From the NCBI GenBank assembly GCA_016794345.1, contig JAEUKE010000223.1:33294-97293 (forward strand): 64,000 nt of DNA, read 5' to 3'. Below, piece after piece: positions 17,224 to 25,875 of this stretch (position 1 is the first letter of the stretch; each line of letters begins with the position of its first letter). A program made the position numbers and the translations under genes. The DNA is from Myxococcales bacterium (GTDB lineage Bacteria; Myxococcota_A; Polyangia; Polyangiales; Polyangiaceae). The notes below the pieces were generated by a model. That model was not told where the DNA came from. It saw only the letters and a list, made by a program, of their open reading frames with translations, and did no database searches.

Positions 17224-17307
17224 TCTATCGTCGCGCGGCGCCGGCTGTCACAATCGGTGGCGGGCGACGTCATCGAATCTGGCGCGGCGCGGCCCCAAGA
17301 TAGTCGC

Positions 17308-18297
17308 GTGTCACGAATCCTGCGCCTCTTCTCGCTGTTCCAGCGGGCGTTCTGGTCGACGCTCTTTGCCAGGCTGTCGGGAAGGTCGCCGCGCAAGTCG
17401 CTGCCTTTCCAGGCCGACATGATCGTCCGCTTCCTGCAGCTCGACTGGCAGGGCCTCAAGACGTGGCCGGTCGAGGTCCTGCGCGCCGACCTCGCCACCC
17501 GTCCGCTCCCGGACTCGGCGACGAAGCTCGTTCGGGTCAGACGCGCCGAGGGCGCGCCCGTGCCGTCGTTCTGGATCGAGCCGAAGGACGGCGCTGGCGG
17601 TCGTGTCGTCCTTTACCTGCACGGCGGATCGTACCTGTTCGGCTCCCACGAGACACACGCGGACACGCTCGCGCGCGTCGCGCTGGCCGCGGACGCGCGT
17701 GTCCTCGCGCCCGACTATCGACTCGCGCCGGAGCACCCGTACCCGGCTCAGCTCGATGACGCGGTGAGCGTCTACGAGTGGCTGGTCACGCAGACGGAGC
17801 CGTCGTCGGTCGTCGTGGCGGGCGAGAGCGCGGGCGGGAACCTCACGATGGCGCTGCTCCTCGCGCTTCGCGACAGGGGCCTGCCGCTCCCGGCCGGCGG
17901 CGCGCCGATCTCCGCGTGGCTCGATCTCGCCGCGACGCGCCCATCGATCATGAACAACGCCGCCACCGATTACGGCGACCGCGAGACGCTCCTCGCGCAA
18001 GCGGCGCTCTTTGCGGGCGGCCTACCGCTCGACGACCCTCGCGTCTCGCCGCTCTTCGCCGATCTTTCCGGCCTGCCGCCGCTCTTCATCCAGGCTGGCG
18101 CCGCCGAGCGTTTGGTCGACGAAAACGTCGAGCTCGGCGAGCGCGTGCGCGGTGCGGGAGGCCAGGCCGAGGTCGATCTCATCCCCGACCACCCACACGC
18201 TCCGCCCTTCTTCGCGGAGTGGTCGCCCGCGGCACGAGCGGGCGTCGACCGGCTCGGCGCCTGGATACGCTCGAGAACCGCGAACGACCGGGCGTGA
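17308..18297 (+). CDS. Alpha/beta hydrolase of the hormone-sensitive-lipase family
   Basis: 329 aa from a GTG. The oxyanion motif is HGGSYLFGS and the nucleophile motif is GESAGGN; Asp is probably in ERLVDENVELGERV and His in DHPHAPPFF, giving a complete triad. The N-terminal 60 residues form the cap helix region typical of the family (FLQLDWQGLKTW). Acts on acyl esters; cytosolic. Divergent from the AraC-type regulator. A later ATG (17419) would lose part of the cap and is less likely. Confidence 0.85.
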   Translation: MSRILRLFSLFQRAFWSTLFARLSGRSPRKSLPFQADMIVRFLQLDWQGLKTWPVEVLRADLATRPLPDSATKLVRVRRAEGAPVPSFWIEPKDGAGGRVVLYLHGGSYLFGSHETHADTLARVALAADARVLAPDYRLAPEHPYPAQLDDAVSVYEWLVTQTEPSSVVVAGESAGGNLTMALLLALRDRGLPLPAGGAPISAWLDLAATRPSIMNNAATDYGDRETLLAQAALFAGGLPLDDPRVSPLFADLSGLPPLFIQAGAAERLVDENVELGERVRGAGGQAEVDLIPDHPHAPPFFAEWSPAARAGVDRLGAWIRSRTANDRA

Positions 18298-18338
18298 CGG
18301 CCGTCGACTCGCGCAGGCCGAAGCGGTAAGCCCGGCGC

Positions 18339-19232
18339 ATGCCGAGCGCGATCTTCGATGCGAGCCAATGGGACACCGTCCCCGGGTTTTCGTTCTCCGA
18401 CATCACCTACCACCGCGCGAAGCGCCAGGGCACGGTGCGCATCGCGTTCAATCGGCCCGAGGTGCGCAACGCGTTCCGCCCGCAGACGGTGGACGAGCTC
18501 TACCTCGCGCTCGAGCACGCGCGTCAGACGAGCGACGTCGGTACGGTCCTGCTCACGGGCAACGGCCCCTCGCCGAAGGACGGCGGCTGGGCCTTCTGCT
18601 CCGGCGGCGATCAGCGCATCCGCGGCAAGGTCGGCTACCAGTACCAGGGCGCGGAGGGCTCCGTCGATCCGGCCCGCCTGGGCCGCCTGCACATCCTCGA
18701 GGTGCAGCGGCTCATCCGCTTCATGCCCAAGGTCGTCATCGCCGTGGTGAACGGCTGGGCCGTCGGCGGCGGCCACAGCCTGCACGTCGTCTGCGATCTC
18801 ACGCTCGCCAGCCAGGAGCACGCGAAGTTCAAGCAGACAGACGCGGACGTCGCGAGCTTCGACGGCGGCTACGGCTCGGCCTACCTCGCGCGCATGGTCG
18901 GCCAGAAGCGCGCTCGAGAGATCTTCTTCCTCGGCCGCACCTACTCCGGCCAAGAGGCGTTCGACATGGGCATGGCCAACGCGGTCGTCCCGCACGCGGA
19001 TCTCGAGCGTGTCGCGCTCGAGTGGGCCGCGGAGATCAACGCGAAGAGCCCCACCGCGCAGCGAATGCTCAAGTTCGCCTTCAACCTCTGCGACGACGGG
19101 CTCGTCGGCCAGCAGGTCTTCGCCGGCGAAGCCACGCGCCTCGCGTACATGACGGAGGAGGCGCAGGAAGGCCGCGACGCGTTCCTGGAGAAGCGGAAAC
19201 AGGACTACAAGAAGTTCCCCTGGTACTACTGA
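18339..19232 (+). CDS. menB: 1,4-dihydroxy-2-naphthoyl-CoA synthase
   Basis: 297 aa crotonase-fold enzyme of menaquinone synthesis that closes the second naphthoate ring of o-succinylbenzoyl-CoA. MenB features: IAFNRPEVRNAFRPQTVDE, GGWAFCSGGDQRIRG, VVNGWAVGGGHSLHVVCDLT (oxyanion hole), TDADVASFDGGYGSAYLARM, and the diagnostic C-terminus KKFPWYY. Other men genes are not in the window. Starts 42 bp after the esterase and ends 3 bp from the convergent AtoE stop. Confidence 0.95.
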   Translation: MPSAIFDASQWDTVPGFSFSDITYHRAKRQGTVRIAFNRPEVRNAFRPQTVDELYLALEHARQTSDVGTVLLTGNGPSPKDGGWAFCSGGDQRIRGKVGYQYQGAEGSVDPARLGRLHILEVQRLIRFMPKVVIAVVNGWAVGGGHSLHVVCDLTLASQEHAKFKQTDADVASFDGGYGSAYLARMVGQKRAREIFFLGRTYSGQEAFDMGMANAVVPHADLERVALEWAAEINAKSPTAQRMLKFAFNLCDDGLVGQQVFAGEATRLAYMTEEAQEGRDAFLEKRKQDYKKFPWYY

Positions 19233-19235
19233 GCG

Positions 19236-20696
19236 TCACCGCGGGTAGCTCAAGGTCCCGCCGAGCACGGTGACGAGCACGAGCACGACCGGCGTGAGCA
19301 CGATGAAGACCAGGAACGTGAAGCCCATCACGTCGCGGGCCTTGAGCTTGAAGAGGCCGAGCACGGGGAGCATCCAGAACGGCTGAACCAGGTTCGCGAC
19401 CGCTTCGCCGAGGTCGTAACAGGCGACCATCCAGCCGAGGTGGACCTTGTGATCGTGCGCGGCCTGCATGACGTACGGCGCCTCGATGACCCATTTGGAT
19501 CCGCCGCTCGGCACGAAGACGCCGAGCGCGGCGGAGTACGCGGCGATGAGCGCGGGGTAGGTAGCCGGCGTGGAGATGCTGGTGAACGCGTGGGCGATGC
19601 TGGCAGAGAGCTTGGTCTTGGAGATGATGGAGGCGATGCCCGCATAAAACGGGAACTGGAGGATGATGCCCCACGTCGCCGGCGTGGCGTCGCGCACGGC
19701 GCGCATCAGCCGCGCAGGCGTCCCATGTAGGAGCACGCCCGCCGTGAGGAACGTGAGGTTCACGGTGTCGAGGTTGACGGCTCCGAGGATGGTGGGCGCG
19801 CTGCGGAAATAGACGACGAGGTAGGTGAGCGAGAGCGCGACGAAGCCGTACGAGAGCACACGCGAGCGCTCGATGGCCTCTCCCCAGCCGCTCGCGCCGG
19901 ACGTCTCCTCTTTCTCAGCGAGAGACGCTGTCTCGATCGGTGACGTCCCGAGATCGATCCCCAGATCCGCGGCGCTGCGCGCGCGGCTCCCCCGTGGAGC
20001 GGCGAACCAGACGAGCGCGGTCACGAGGACGACCTCGATCACCACGGACGCCAGGCTCTGCCAGAGGAAGATGGTGTCGGAGAGCGGGATGATGCCGCCC
20101 GGCACGATGTCTCCCTGCGCGACGATCTCGCGAATCGCGGGCGTCATCGCGGTGGGGCTGGTCATCTGGAGGGCGGCGGAGCCCGAGAGCCCTTGGGCCC
20201 AGACGCTGCCGAGGCCGAGGAAAGAGCTCGCCGCGAGCGACCGGTAGTCGGCGCTCGTCACGCGACGGGCGATCTCCCGCGCGAGCATCGCGCTGAACAT
20301 CAGCGAGAAACCCCAGTTCAGCCACGACGAGGCCATCGAGAAGAAGGCCACGAACGCGACGGCGCCGTGGGCAGACTTCGGGATCTTCGCGAGCCAGGCG
20401 ATCCCGCGGTACACGGCGGGCGCCGTCGCGAGCACGTAGCCGGTGACGACGACCAGCACCATCTGCAGCGTGAACGGAAGGAGCTCCCAGAAACCCTTGC
20501 CCCAGAGCTCGACGACCTTGGCGGCCGGCACGTCCGTCCCCAACAGCGCGGCGACGACCACGAGAAATGTCCCGATGAGCGCGAACACGAACGCGTCGGG
20601 AACGTATTTCTCCGCCATTCGCGTGAAGGCCTGCGCCGCGCGCTCGAGCCCGGTCGGCTCGGGCTCGGCGACCGGCCGCTCTTTGTCGTCGCCCAT
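19236..20696 (-). CDS. atoE: Short-chain fatty acid permease, AtoE family
   Basis: 486 aa with about a dozen hydrophobic helices. Family features: the N-terminal VPDAFVFALIGTFLVVVAAL, FWELLPFTLQMVLVVVTGYV, SSWLNWGFSLMFSAMLARE, and FVPSGGSKWVIEAPYVMQAA. Start ATG chosen by GGAGAC upstream. AtoE proteins import short-chain fatty acids such as acetoacetate or butyrate across the inner membrane. In this genome it stands alone with no atoDAB neighbours. Confidence 0.9.
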   Translation of the reverse strand: MGDDKERPVAEPEPTGLERAAQAFTRMAEKYVPDAFVFALIGTFLVVVAALLGTDVPAAKVVELWGKGFWELLPFTLQMVLVVVTGYVLATAPAVYRGIAWLAKIPKSAHGAVAFVAFFSMASSWLNWGFSLMFSAMLAREIARRVTSADYRSLAASSFLGLGSVWAQGLSGSAALQMTSPTAMTPAIREIVAQGDIVPGGIIPLSDTIFLWQSLASVVIEVVLVTALVWFAAPRGSRARSAADLGIDLGTSPIETASLAEKEETSGASGWGEAIERSRVLSYGFVALSLTYLVVYFRSAPTILGAVNLDTVNLTFLTAGVLLHGTPARLMRAVRDATPATWGIILQFPFYAGIASIISKTKLSASIAHAFTSISTPATYPALIAAYSAALGVFVPSGGSKWVIEAPYVMQAAHDHKVHLGWMVACYDLGEAVANLVQPFWMLPVLGLFKLKARDVMGFTFLVFIVLTPVVLVLVTVLGGTLSYPR

Positions 20697-20972
20697 GGTT
20701 TGTCTCCGAGACGTTCGAAAGGGGACACGCCCCCCGCTCGAGCTCCGGACGATACGGCCAGTGGAAAGCCGGGGACAACGCGTGTGATTCCTGTGGAAAG
20801 TCCAACGTTGGGGCGAGGCGGGGTCGATGTCCCGAGGCGAGATGAGACAGTGCGCAGGCGCACCTGTGCGAAGCGGCACACGGTCGCGGCCTTTTCCCTG
20901 AGATAGGCGCTAGCTCCAATGTGCGACAGGCCCGACCGGCGCTCGGCACGGATGCTGCTTCGTTGACCCGCG
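20697..20972. promoter_or_regulatory. Divergent spacer upstream of atoE
   Basis: 276 bp without a gene. It contains two copies of GTGGAAAG about 34 bp apart (near 20761 and 20795) and a palindrome GTGCGC-AG-GCGCAC at 20850-20863. These are possible regulator sites for atoE or the small gene at 20973. No clear promoter core was identified. Confidence 0.3.
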
Positions 20973-21329
20973 ATGGCCTCGGATCCCAGTGACGTTCTGT
21001 CTCACCTGCTCCTGGCGCTTCGTGTCGCGGTCGCCAAGCTGGAAGTCCAGGCTGTCCAGCGCGAGACCAGCGCTCGCCTCGAACGGTGGATGATCGCGCA
21101 GCGCTGCGCGCGCGAGGTCGGCCTGATCTTCGAGGCGCTCGACGTCGCACCGTGCTCCGCGCGTCTCCCGCTCGCTCGCGGCGTCGTCGATCCGGTCTCC
21201 ACGCTCATCGGCGCCTACGACGCCGCCCTCGGCGCCGGCCTCCCGCGCGCGGTCCGCGCCCTGCTCCTCGAGCACCGAGCCCTGCTCCGCACCGTCGCTG
21301 CGCCCAGCAACATGGCCTCGGCCGCCTGA
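20973..21329 (+). CDS. Hypothetical helical protein
   Basis: 118 aa, all-helical in appearance (VLSHLLLALRVAVAKLEVQ, TLIGAYDAALGAGLPRAVRA). No signal peptide, no known motif. The frame on the opposite strand is longer but has Arg/Gly/Asp composition typical of antisense shadows. The ribosome binding site is weak. A palindrome TGACGAATTCGTCA overlaps its stop codon. Confidence 0.5.
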   Translation: MASDPSDVLSHLLLALRVAVAKLEVQAVQRETSARLERWMIAQRCAREVGLIFEALDVAPCSARLPLARGVVDPVSTLIGAYDAALGAGLPRAVRALLLEHRALLRTVAAPSNMASAA

Positions 21330-21340
21330 CGAATTCGTCA
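21327..21340. promoter_or_regulatory. 14-bp palindrome TGACGAATTCGTCA
   Basis: A perfect 14-bp palindrome overlapping the stop of the hypothetical gene. Its right half TTCGTCA recurs in the shared motif upstream of the desaturase (22563-22584) and lipid kinase (56556-56577), so it could be a consensus site for the same regulator. The 21330-21458 gap otherwise shows nothing. Confidence 0.3.
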
Positions 21341-21458
21341 TTCTTACACGAACCTCGTCGCGACGAGACCACCTGCGGCCTGACGACCCGACACGGTCGC
21401 GCAGTGTCGCGCACCGACATCTTCCCCTAGCCGAGCGCGCCCGATACTCGTCGAGGCG

Positions 21459-21617
21459 ATGTATCGATCGCTTCGCGGTAAGACCGCACGGGCGCTCGTC
21501 GCGACCTTGGCTGTCGGTTGCGTGGGCGATATCGGTGACGACAGCGAAGGCGCAGCGAACGCGCCGCCGAAGGACGCCGGAGGCGCCGGCCTCCTCGGCT
21601 CGCTCAGCGAACGATGA
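21459..21617 (+). pseudogene. Lipoprotein N-terminal stub
   Basis: 52 codons: a signal peptide MYRSLRGKTARALVATLAVGC with a lipobox cysteine, then a short Gly/Ala/Asp-rich stretch (CVGDIGDDSEGAANAPP) and a stop that lies 14 bp inside the convergent desaturase gene. The CVGDIGD start is like the linker of large myxobacterial secreted lipoproteins, so this is probably the 5' remnant of a gene cut off by a deletion. A genuine small lipoprotein cannot be excluded. Confidence 0.4.
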
Positions 21618-22536
21618 CGCTGGCCGCGGCGGCGGCCACCGTCGACGTCGACGGCTTCGTCGTGGGCGGCGCCTCGACCTCCGTCTGCTCGACGAGGTGG
21701 GCGTCGCGCACGTTCTTCGGGACGCGGTGCAGATCCCAGACGAGGCCGACGGCGCTCATCGCGCGGAGGATGTAGTAGGTGGGATCGATCTCCCACCAGT
21801 AGAAGCCCTGGCTGCAGGACCGCTGGTAGTAGTGGTGGTTGTTGTGCCACCCCTCGCCCATCGTCACGAGCGCGAGGATGAAGTTGTTGCGGCTGTTGTC
21901 GGTCGTCTCGTAGCGCTGCGAGCCCCACACGTGCGTGAGGGAGTTGATCGTGAAGGTGCCGTGCCACAAGAGCGAGGTCGAGACGAAGAGGCCCCAGACG
22001 AGCGCCCACCAGCCTCCCGCGAGGAAGAGGCCCACGCCGAGGAGCGTCGGCGGAACGAGCGAGTATTTGTCGAGCCAGACGAGCTCGGGGAACTTCGTGA
22101 GGTCCTTCACCTTCGCTTCGTCGGTCGGCTCGAACTTGTCGCTCAGGATCCAGCCCACGTGGCTCCACCAGAAGCCGTCGAGCTTGGCGGAGTGCACGTC
22201 GCCGAGCTGGTCCGAGTACTTGTGGTGCTGCCGGTGATGCGACGCCCACCAGATGACGCCCTTCTGCGCGCTGGTCGTGGCGAGGAGCGCGAAGAGGAAC
22301 TGCACCGGCCGGCTCGTCTTGAACGACTTGTGCGAAAAGAGCCGGTGGTAGCCGCCGGTCACCCCGAACATCCGCACGTAGTAGAGCGCCACCGCGAGCA
22401 GGAGCCCGGACCACGACCAGCCGAGCCAGACGACCCCGGCCACGGCCAGGATGTGGATCAGGAAGAAGGGGATCGAGCGGACGTTGAAGCTGCGATCGGC
22501 GACCGTGGTGTTCGGCGTGACCTGGGGCGAGGACAT
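21604..22536 (-). CDS. Acyl-CoA delta-9 desaturase-type integral membrane enzyme
   Basis: 310 aa. Inserts a double bond in a fatty acyl chain using a di-iron centre in the inner membrane. The three histidine boxes are present: HRLFSH (64-69), HRQHH (101-105, with His100 before it) and HNNHH (near 241), with membrane helices between. The C-terminal Thr/Ala-rich tail is unusual but short. A 22-nt motif shared with the lipid kinase lies 27-48 bp upstream of the start, and two palindromes lie just beyond, so expression is probably controlled. Confidence 0.9.
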   Translation of the reverse strand: MSSPQVTPNTTVADRSFNVRSIPFFLIHILAVAGVVWLGWSWSGLLLAVALYYVRMFGVTGGYHRLFSHKSFKTSRPVQFLFALLATTSAQKGVIWWASHHRQHHKYSDQLGDVHSAKLDGFWWSHVGWILSDKFEPTDEAKVKDLTKFPELVWLDKYSLVPPTLLGVGLFLAGGWWALVWGLFVSTSLLWHGTFTINSLTHVWGSQRYETTDNSRNNFILALVTMGEGWHNNHHYYQRSCSQGFYWWEIDPTYYILRAMSAVGLVWDLHRVPKNVRDAHLVEQTEVEAPPTTKPSTSTVAAAAASVIVR

Positions 22537-22562
22537 GACGGATCGACTCTAACGAGCGACCT

Positions 22563-22584
22563 GTCAGGAATTCGTCATGTCGGA
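22563..22584 (-). promoter_or_regulatory. Shared 22-nt motif upstream of desaturase
   Basis: The block GTCAGGAATTCGTCAT followed by GTCGGA matches the block at 56556-56577 upstream of the lipid kinase at 18 of 22 positions. Both lie 27-57 bp from a minus-strand start codon. Its core resembles the palindrome TGACGAATTCGTCA at 21327. Probable binding site of a common lipid regulator; inferred. Confidence 0.45.
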
Positions 22585-22597
22585 ACCATAGTTCGGT

Positions 22598-22629
22598 CAG
22601 ACGCAGCGTCTGCGCGAGGTCACCTCGCG
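22598..22629. promoter_or_regulatory. Two abutting palindromes upstream of desaturase
   Basis: CAGACGC-A-GCGTCTG (22598-22612) and CGCGAGGT-C-ACCTCGCG (22613-22629) are perfect and directly adjacent, 62-93 bp upstream of the desaturase start. Two different dyads side by side suggest operator sites. The remaining 22630-22712 spacer shows nothing clear. Confidence 0.4.
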
Positions 22630-22712
22630 GGCTTAACCAGCTGAAATATCAGTCGAATCTCTGAGGCCACGCGGGGCCGTCGGCTTCCCCGAGGGCAGGG
22701 CTCGGCCCGGCA

Positions 22713-23381
22713 TCAGGGCGAGTCCGGCGGGGCGGCGGAGAGCTCGGATGCCGTGCAATTCCCGATGCAAACCCGCTTCGAAGCCTGCTGGCAGGCCGGC
22801 TCGCACTTCGGTCCGTTCGGGCGAACCTCGCCGTACTTCAGCGTGAGCTCCTGCTGATGCCACATGACCTTGTCGCGCCAGATCTTGAGGCTCGCGGTCA
22901 CGGGGGTGGCTTCGAGGCGGATGGGGCCGATGACCATGTCGCTCGTCGACTTCGCCTCGCCCGTGCACCTCGTCTCGAGGGCAAACTTCACGTCGCCCGA
23001 GCACGTCGGCACGCGCACGTCCTGGCAGGACTTGAACGGGAAGAAGACCTCACACTTGCCCTTCTTGCCGTCGACGGCGAGCTCGAAGGTGTATTTGCTC
23101 GCGGTGAGCGTGTCCTTCCCCCAGACGAGCGGGAGCGTGAGGCCGCTCGAACAGCCCATCTTCGTACACGCCACCTCGACGGGTGGCGCCGAAGCCGACG
23201 GGCTCGTGCTCGCGACGTCCGCTGGCGCGCTCGCGCTCGGCAGAGCGCTCGCAGTCTCCGCCGGGGGCGGCTCGACGACGGCGCTCGGCTCCGGCGTGGC
23301 GCCGCCCGTTGGCGCGGACGTGCCGCAGGAGATCGAGGCAAGGCCGAGGGCGACACACGCGAACGAGGACCGAATCGTCAT
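22713..23381 (-). CDS. Cysteine-rich lipoprotein, unknown function
   Basis: 222 aa. Signal peptide ending LASISC, then an Ala/Ser/Pro linker to about residue 68. The mature domain (about 70-215) has at least eight cysteines (VACTKMGCSSG, CEVFFPFKSCQD, VPTCSGDVKF, RCTGEAKS, CEPACQQASKRVCIGNC) that probably pair in disulfides, and beta-rich sequence. No family recognised. Divergent from the Sel1-repeat lipoprotein across 135 bp. Confidence 0.7.
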   Translation of the reverse strand: MTIRSSFACVALGLASISCGTSAPTGGATPEPSAVVEPPPAETASALPSASAPADVASTSPSASAPPVEVACTKMGCSSGLTLPLVWGKDTLTASKYTFELAVDGKKGKCEVFFPFKSCQDVRVPTCSGDVKFALETRCTGEAKSTSDMVIGPIRLEATPVTASLKIWRDKVMWHQQELTLKYGEVRPNGPKCEPACQQASKRVCIGNCTASELSAAPPDSP

Positions 23382-23516
23382 GGTCGCTTCGGTACAGCGA
23401 GCTTGAGGATCGAGCAAGGGTGCGCGGAGACAGACCGCGGAGCGGAGCGACGCGGCGCACCGGCCGGCCCAGGACGGCGCCGGGGACAACCGGAGCGGAC
23501 CGTCGTACAAGGCGCC

Positions 23517-24680
23517 ATGCACGCTCGGATGATTCTGGTGGTCGGGTGCCTCTGGGGAACCGGGTGCGCCGCTGCGCCGTCGTCGGCCGTCGACGCGAGC
23601 CCCGCGGCGAACGTGACCGGCGCGGCCGCGCCCTCCGCGAGCGCGTCGGCAGCACAAGCCGCACCTCGGACGTCGAGCTGCAAGACCATCGAGGAGTGCC
23701 GGCCCGAGTGCGCGGCGGGCAACCCCGACGCCTGTTACAAGCAGGCGATCGAGGGCGCCGGCTCATCCGAGGACCGTGTCGGCTGGTATCGGTTCGCGTG
23801 TGATCGCGATCACGCGGCCGCGTGTAGTGAGCTCGGCTTCCGGACGGGACGTGGGCTCGGCGTGGAGAAGGACGACCAGAAGGCGCGGGCGCTCTACGAG
23901 AAGGCGTGCTCGGGAGGCTACGACGAGGGCTGCAAGAACCTCGGCGTGGTGCTCGAGCAAGGGCGCGGCGGCCCCAAGGACATCGGGCGAGCGCGGGCGC
24001 TCTACGAGAAGGCGTGCTCGGGGTCCGACGCGAGCGCGTGTGCGGCCCTCGCGCGGCTCTACGACAAGGGCCTCGGCGTCGACCGCGACATCGCGAAGGC
24101 GCGCGAGCTCTTTCGCCAGGCCTGCGACCGGGACGACGGATCGGGGTGCAACGATCTCGGCGTGATGTACCGGAACGGCGAAGGCGTCGCCGAAGACGCC
24201 GCCCACGCGATCCGGCTCTACACGAGAGGTTGCGACCTCGGGCACGCCCTCGCCTGCGTGAACCTGGGTCGAACCAAGATGGACGGGGCGGACGGCGACG
24301 TGAACCTCGGCGACGCCGCGCGGCTCTTCGACCGCGGCTGCGACGACGGCTTGGAGGAAGGCTGCGACGAGCTCAAGGTGGCCGTCGCAAGGCTCCGTGA
24401 GGCGTGTGAATCGTCCGCGAGCCAATGCAACAACTGGGGCTACGTCCACGAGTTCGGCTACGGCGTGGCCGTCGATCTCCAGCAGGCGCTCGCGCTCTAC
24501 AAGAAGGCCTGCGACGGCGGGAACGGCACCGCCTGCACCAACGAAGGGGACCTCTACCTCGCGGGGAACGGCGTCCCCGCGGACAGGGCCAAGGCGCTCA
24601 CGTTCTTCAAGCTGGGCTGCAAGAGGGGCGACAAACGAGGGTGCCAGCAGTCGGAGGAAGAGGCCGCGAAGGGGAAGTGA
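23517..24680 (+). CDS. Sel1-repeat (HcpA-like) lipoprotein
   Basis: 387 aa. Lipoprotein signal ending LWGTGC, an Ser/Ala linker, then about seven Sel1-like repeats (for example CKNLGVVLEQGRGGPKDIGR and CNDLGVMYRNGEGVAEDAAH). Nearly every repeat carries a cysteine pair at its ends (ACSGGYDEGC type) as in the Helicobacter Hcp proteins, where they bridge the helices, fitting an oxidising location outside the inner membrane. Such solenoids mediate protein contacts. Start is the first ATG after the divergent spacer; a second ATG four codons later is possible. Confidence 0.85.
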   Translation: MHARMILVVGCLWGTGCAAAPSSAVDASPAANVTGAAAPSASASAAQAAPRTSSCKTIEECRPECAAGNPDACYKQAIEGAGSSEDRVGWYRFACDRDHAAACSELGFRTGRGLGVEKDDQKARALYEKACSGGYDEGCKNLGVVLEQGRGGPKDIGRARALYEKACSGSDASACAALARLYDKGLGVDRDIAKARELFRQACDRDDGSGCNDLGVMYRNGEGVAEDAAHAIRLYTRGCDLGHALACVNLGRTKMDGADGDVNLGDAARLFDRGCDDGLEEGCDELKVAVARLREACESSASQCNNWGYVHEFGYGVAVDLQQALALYKKACDGGNGTACTNEGDLYLAGNGVPADRAKALTFFKLGCKRGDKRGCQQSEEEAAKGK

Positions 24681-24690
24681 CCGCGCCGCG

Positions 24691-24837
24691 TCACTCCCGA
24701 AGGGGCGCGACCACGAGGAGCGCGAAGCCGTTGCCGTTGGACGAGCCGCTGGGACCGAGAGACGAGATGGGGGCGACGGAAAGGTCGTCGCCGAGGGTGG
24801 CGAGACCTTCGATCGTCGTGGGAATGTGCGGGCTGCG
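24691..24837 (-). pseudogene. Possible 3' remnant of a minus-strand gene
   Basis: Between two plus-strand genes the minus strand has a 48-codon open stretch ending in TGA at 24691-24693 and closed upstream by an in-frame TGA. It reads as a plausible protein end: TIEGLATLGDDLSVAP then GFALLVVAPLRE. No start codon context. It may be the tail of a deleted gene, or chance. The rest of 24681-24888 shows nothing. Confidence 0.25.
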
Positions 24838-24888
24838 TCACCGACGTTCGCCCTGGACGCCCGCCGCGCTCCGCCATAACCCCCCTCG

Positions 24889-25875
24889 ATGCCAGCTTCC
24901 TTCTCGACGCTCGAACCGGGTCTTCTGAGCACCATAGACGCCGCGTCGTTCGACGCGACCGGGTCTAGGTTGGCTCTCGGCGGCTGGGGCCACGGCCGTG
25001 TGCTCGACCTGCGAACGATGCGGACGCTCTGGGAAGGCGAGCTCCTCGGCGCAGGCGTCCACTACGAAGACCAGGGAGTGATGCGAACCGTGGCGCTTGC
25101 GCCGAGCGGTCGCCGCGCGTTCTTCGGTGGCGGTGGCCACACGGGCGGCAGCGGCTCCGACGGGTTCTTCCTGGTCGATCTCGAAGAGGGAACGCACCTG
25201 GAGCTCCTCGAGAGCCCACCGACGGCGTGCATCTCTGCCACGTTCAGCGCGGACGAGCACGAGCTCTTGGCCCTCACGCACAGCAGCCTCTACGTCTTCG
25301 ATCTCGCGAGCGGGCGGCATCGCTGCCTCGCGATGCCTGGGCAACGCGAAATTGCCGGCGTCGACGACGCCGCGCTGGTCTGGACCACCCCGCGCACGCT
25401 CTTGGTCGCGACGGGTGGGCTCCTCGTCGAGGTCGATCTGGAGACCGATCGCGCCGACGTCATCCCGTCGGATGCTTCGCGCTTCTCACGCGTCGCGGGA
25501 CCGCTGCCCGCCGGCGGGGCGCTCGTGACGACGCAGACCGGCGGCAGCGCGCGAACGCTCTGGAGGGTTAACGGCCGGACGCTCACGAAGCTGTGGACGA
25601 CGGCGCACGAGATCGCCTGGGTCGCGCCCGCTGCCAATCAGGCGTTCCTCATCGCTCACGACGACGAAGGTGAGGCGCGCTTCCTGCGCAGGCGCCTCGA
25701 CACGAACAAGACGACGAAGATCGCGCTGCCGGAAGAGCTCGCCGAAGAGCTCGAGGGGAACCTCAACCCCTACGTCATCGCGATGTCGTCCGATGCTCGT
25801 CAGATGCTCCTTTCGCGCGACCAGGACGACATCGGCGAGGTCTTCCTGCTTCGAGTCCCCCCGACGAAGCGGTAG
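24889..25875 (+). CDS. Cytosolic beta-propeller-like protein
   Basis: 328 aa without a signal peptide. Repeated blade-like segments can be seen: ASFDATGSRLALGGWGHGRV, RTVALAPSGRRAFFGGGG, ISATFSADEHELLALTHSS, WVAPAANQAFLIAHDDEGE, and VIAMSSDARQMLLSRDQDD. The spacing of about 45-50 residues fits a WD40/YVTN-like six- or seven-blade propeller. Function unknown; probably a protein-interaction scaffold. Confidence 0.65.
   Translation: MPASFSTLEPGLLSTIDAASFDATGSRLALGGWGHGRVLDLRTMRTLWEGELLGAGVHYEDQGVMRTVALAPSGRRAFFGGGGHTGGSGSDGFFLVDLEEGTHLELLESPPTACISATFSADEHELLALTHSSLYVFDLASGRHRCLAMPGQREIAGVDDAALVWTTPRTLLVATGGLLVEVDLETDRADVIPSDASRFSRVAGPLPAGGALVTTQTGGSARTLWRVNGRTLTKLWTTAHEIAWVAPAANQAFLIAHDDEGEARFLRRRLDTNKTTKIALPEELAEELEGNLNPYVIAMSSDARQMLLSRDQDDIGEVFLLRVPPTKR

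Noticed and set aside
20910..21341. 143-codon minus-strand frame opposite the 118-aa hypothetical gene
   Set aside because: Composition (Gly/Glu/Arg/Asp) looks like an antisense frame; the plus-strand protein has a normal hydrophobic pattern.
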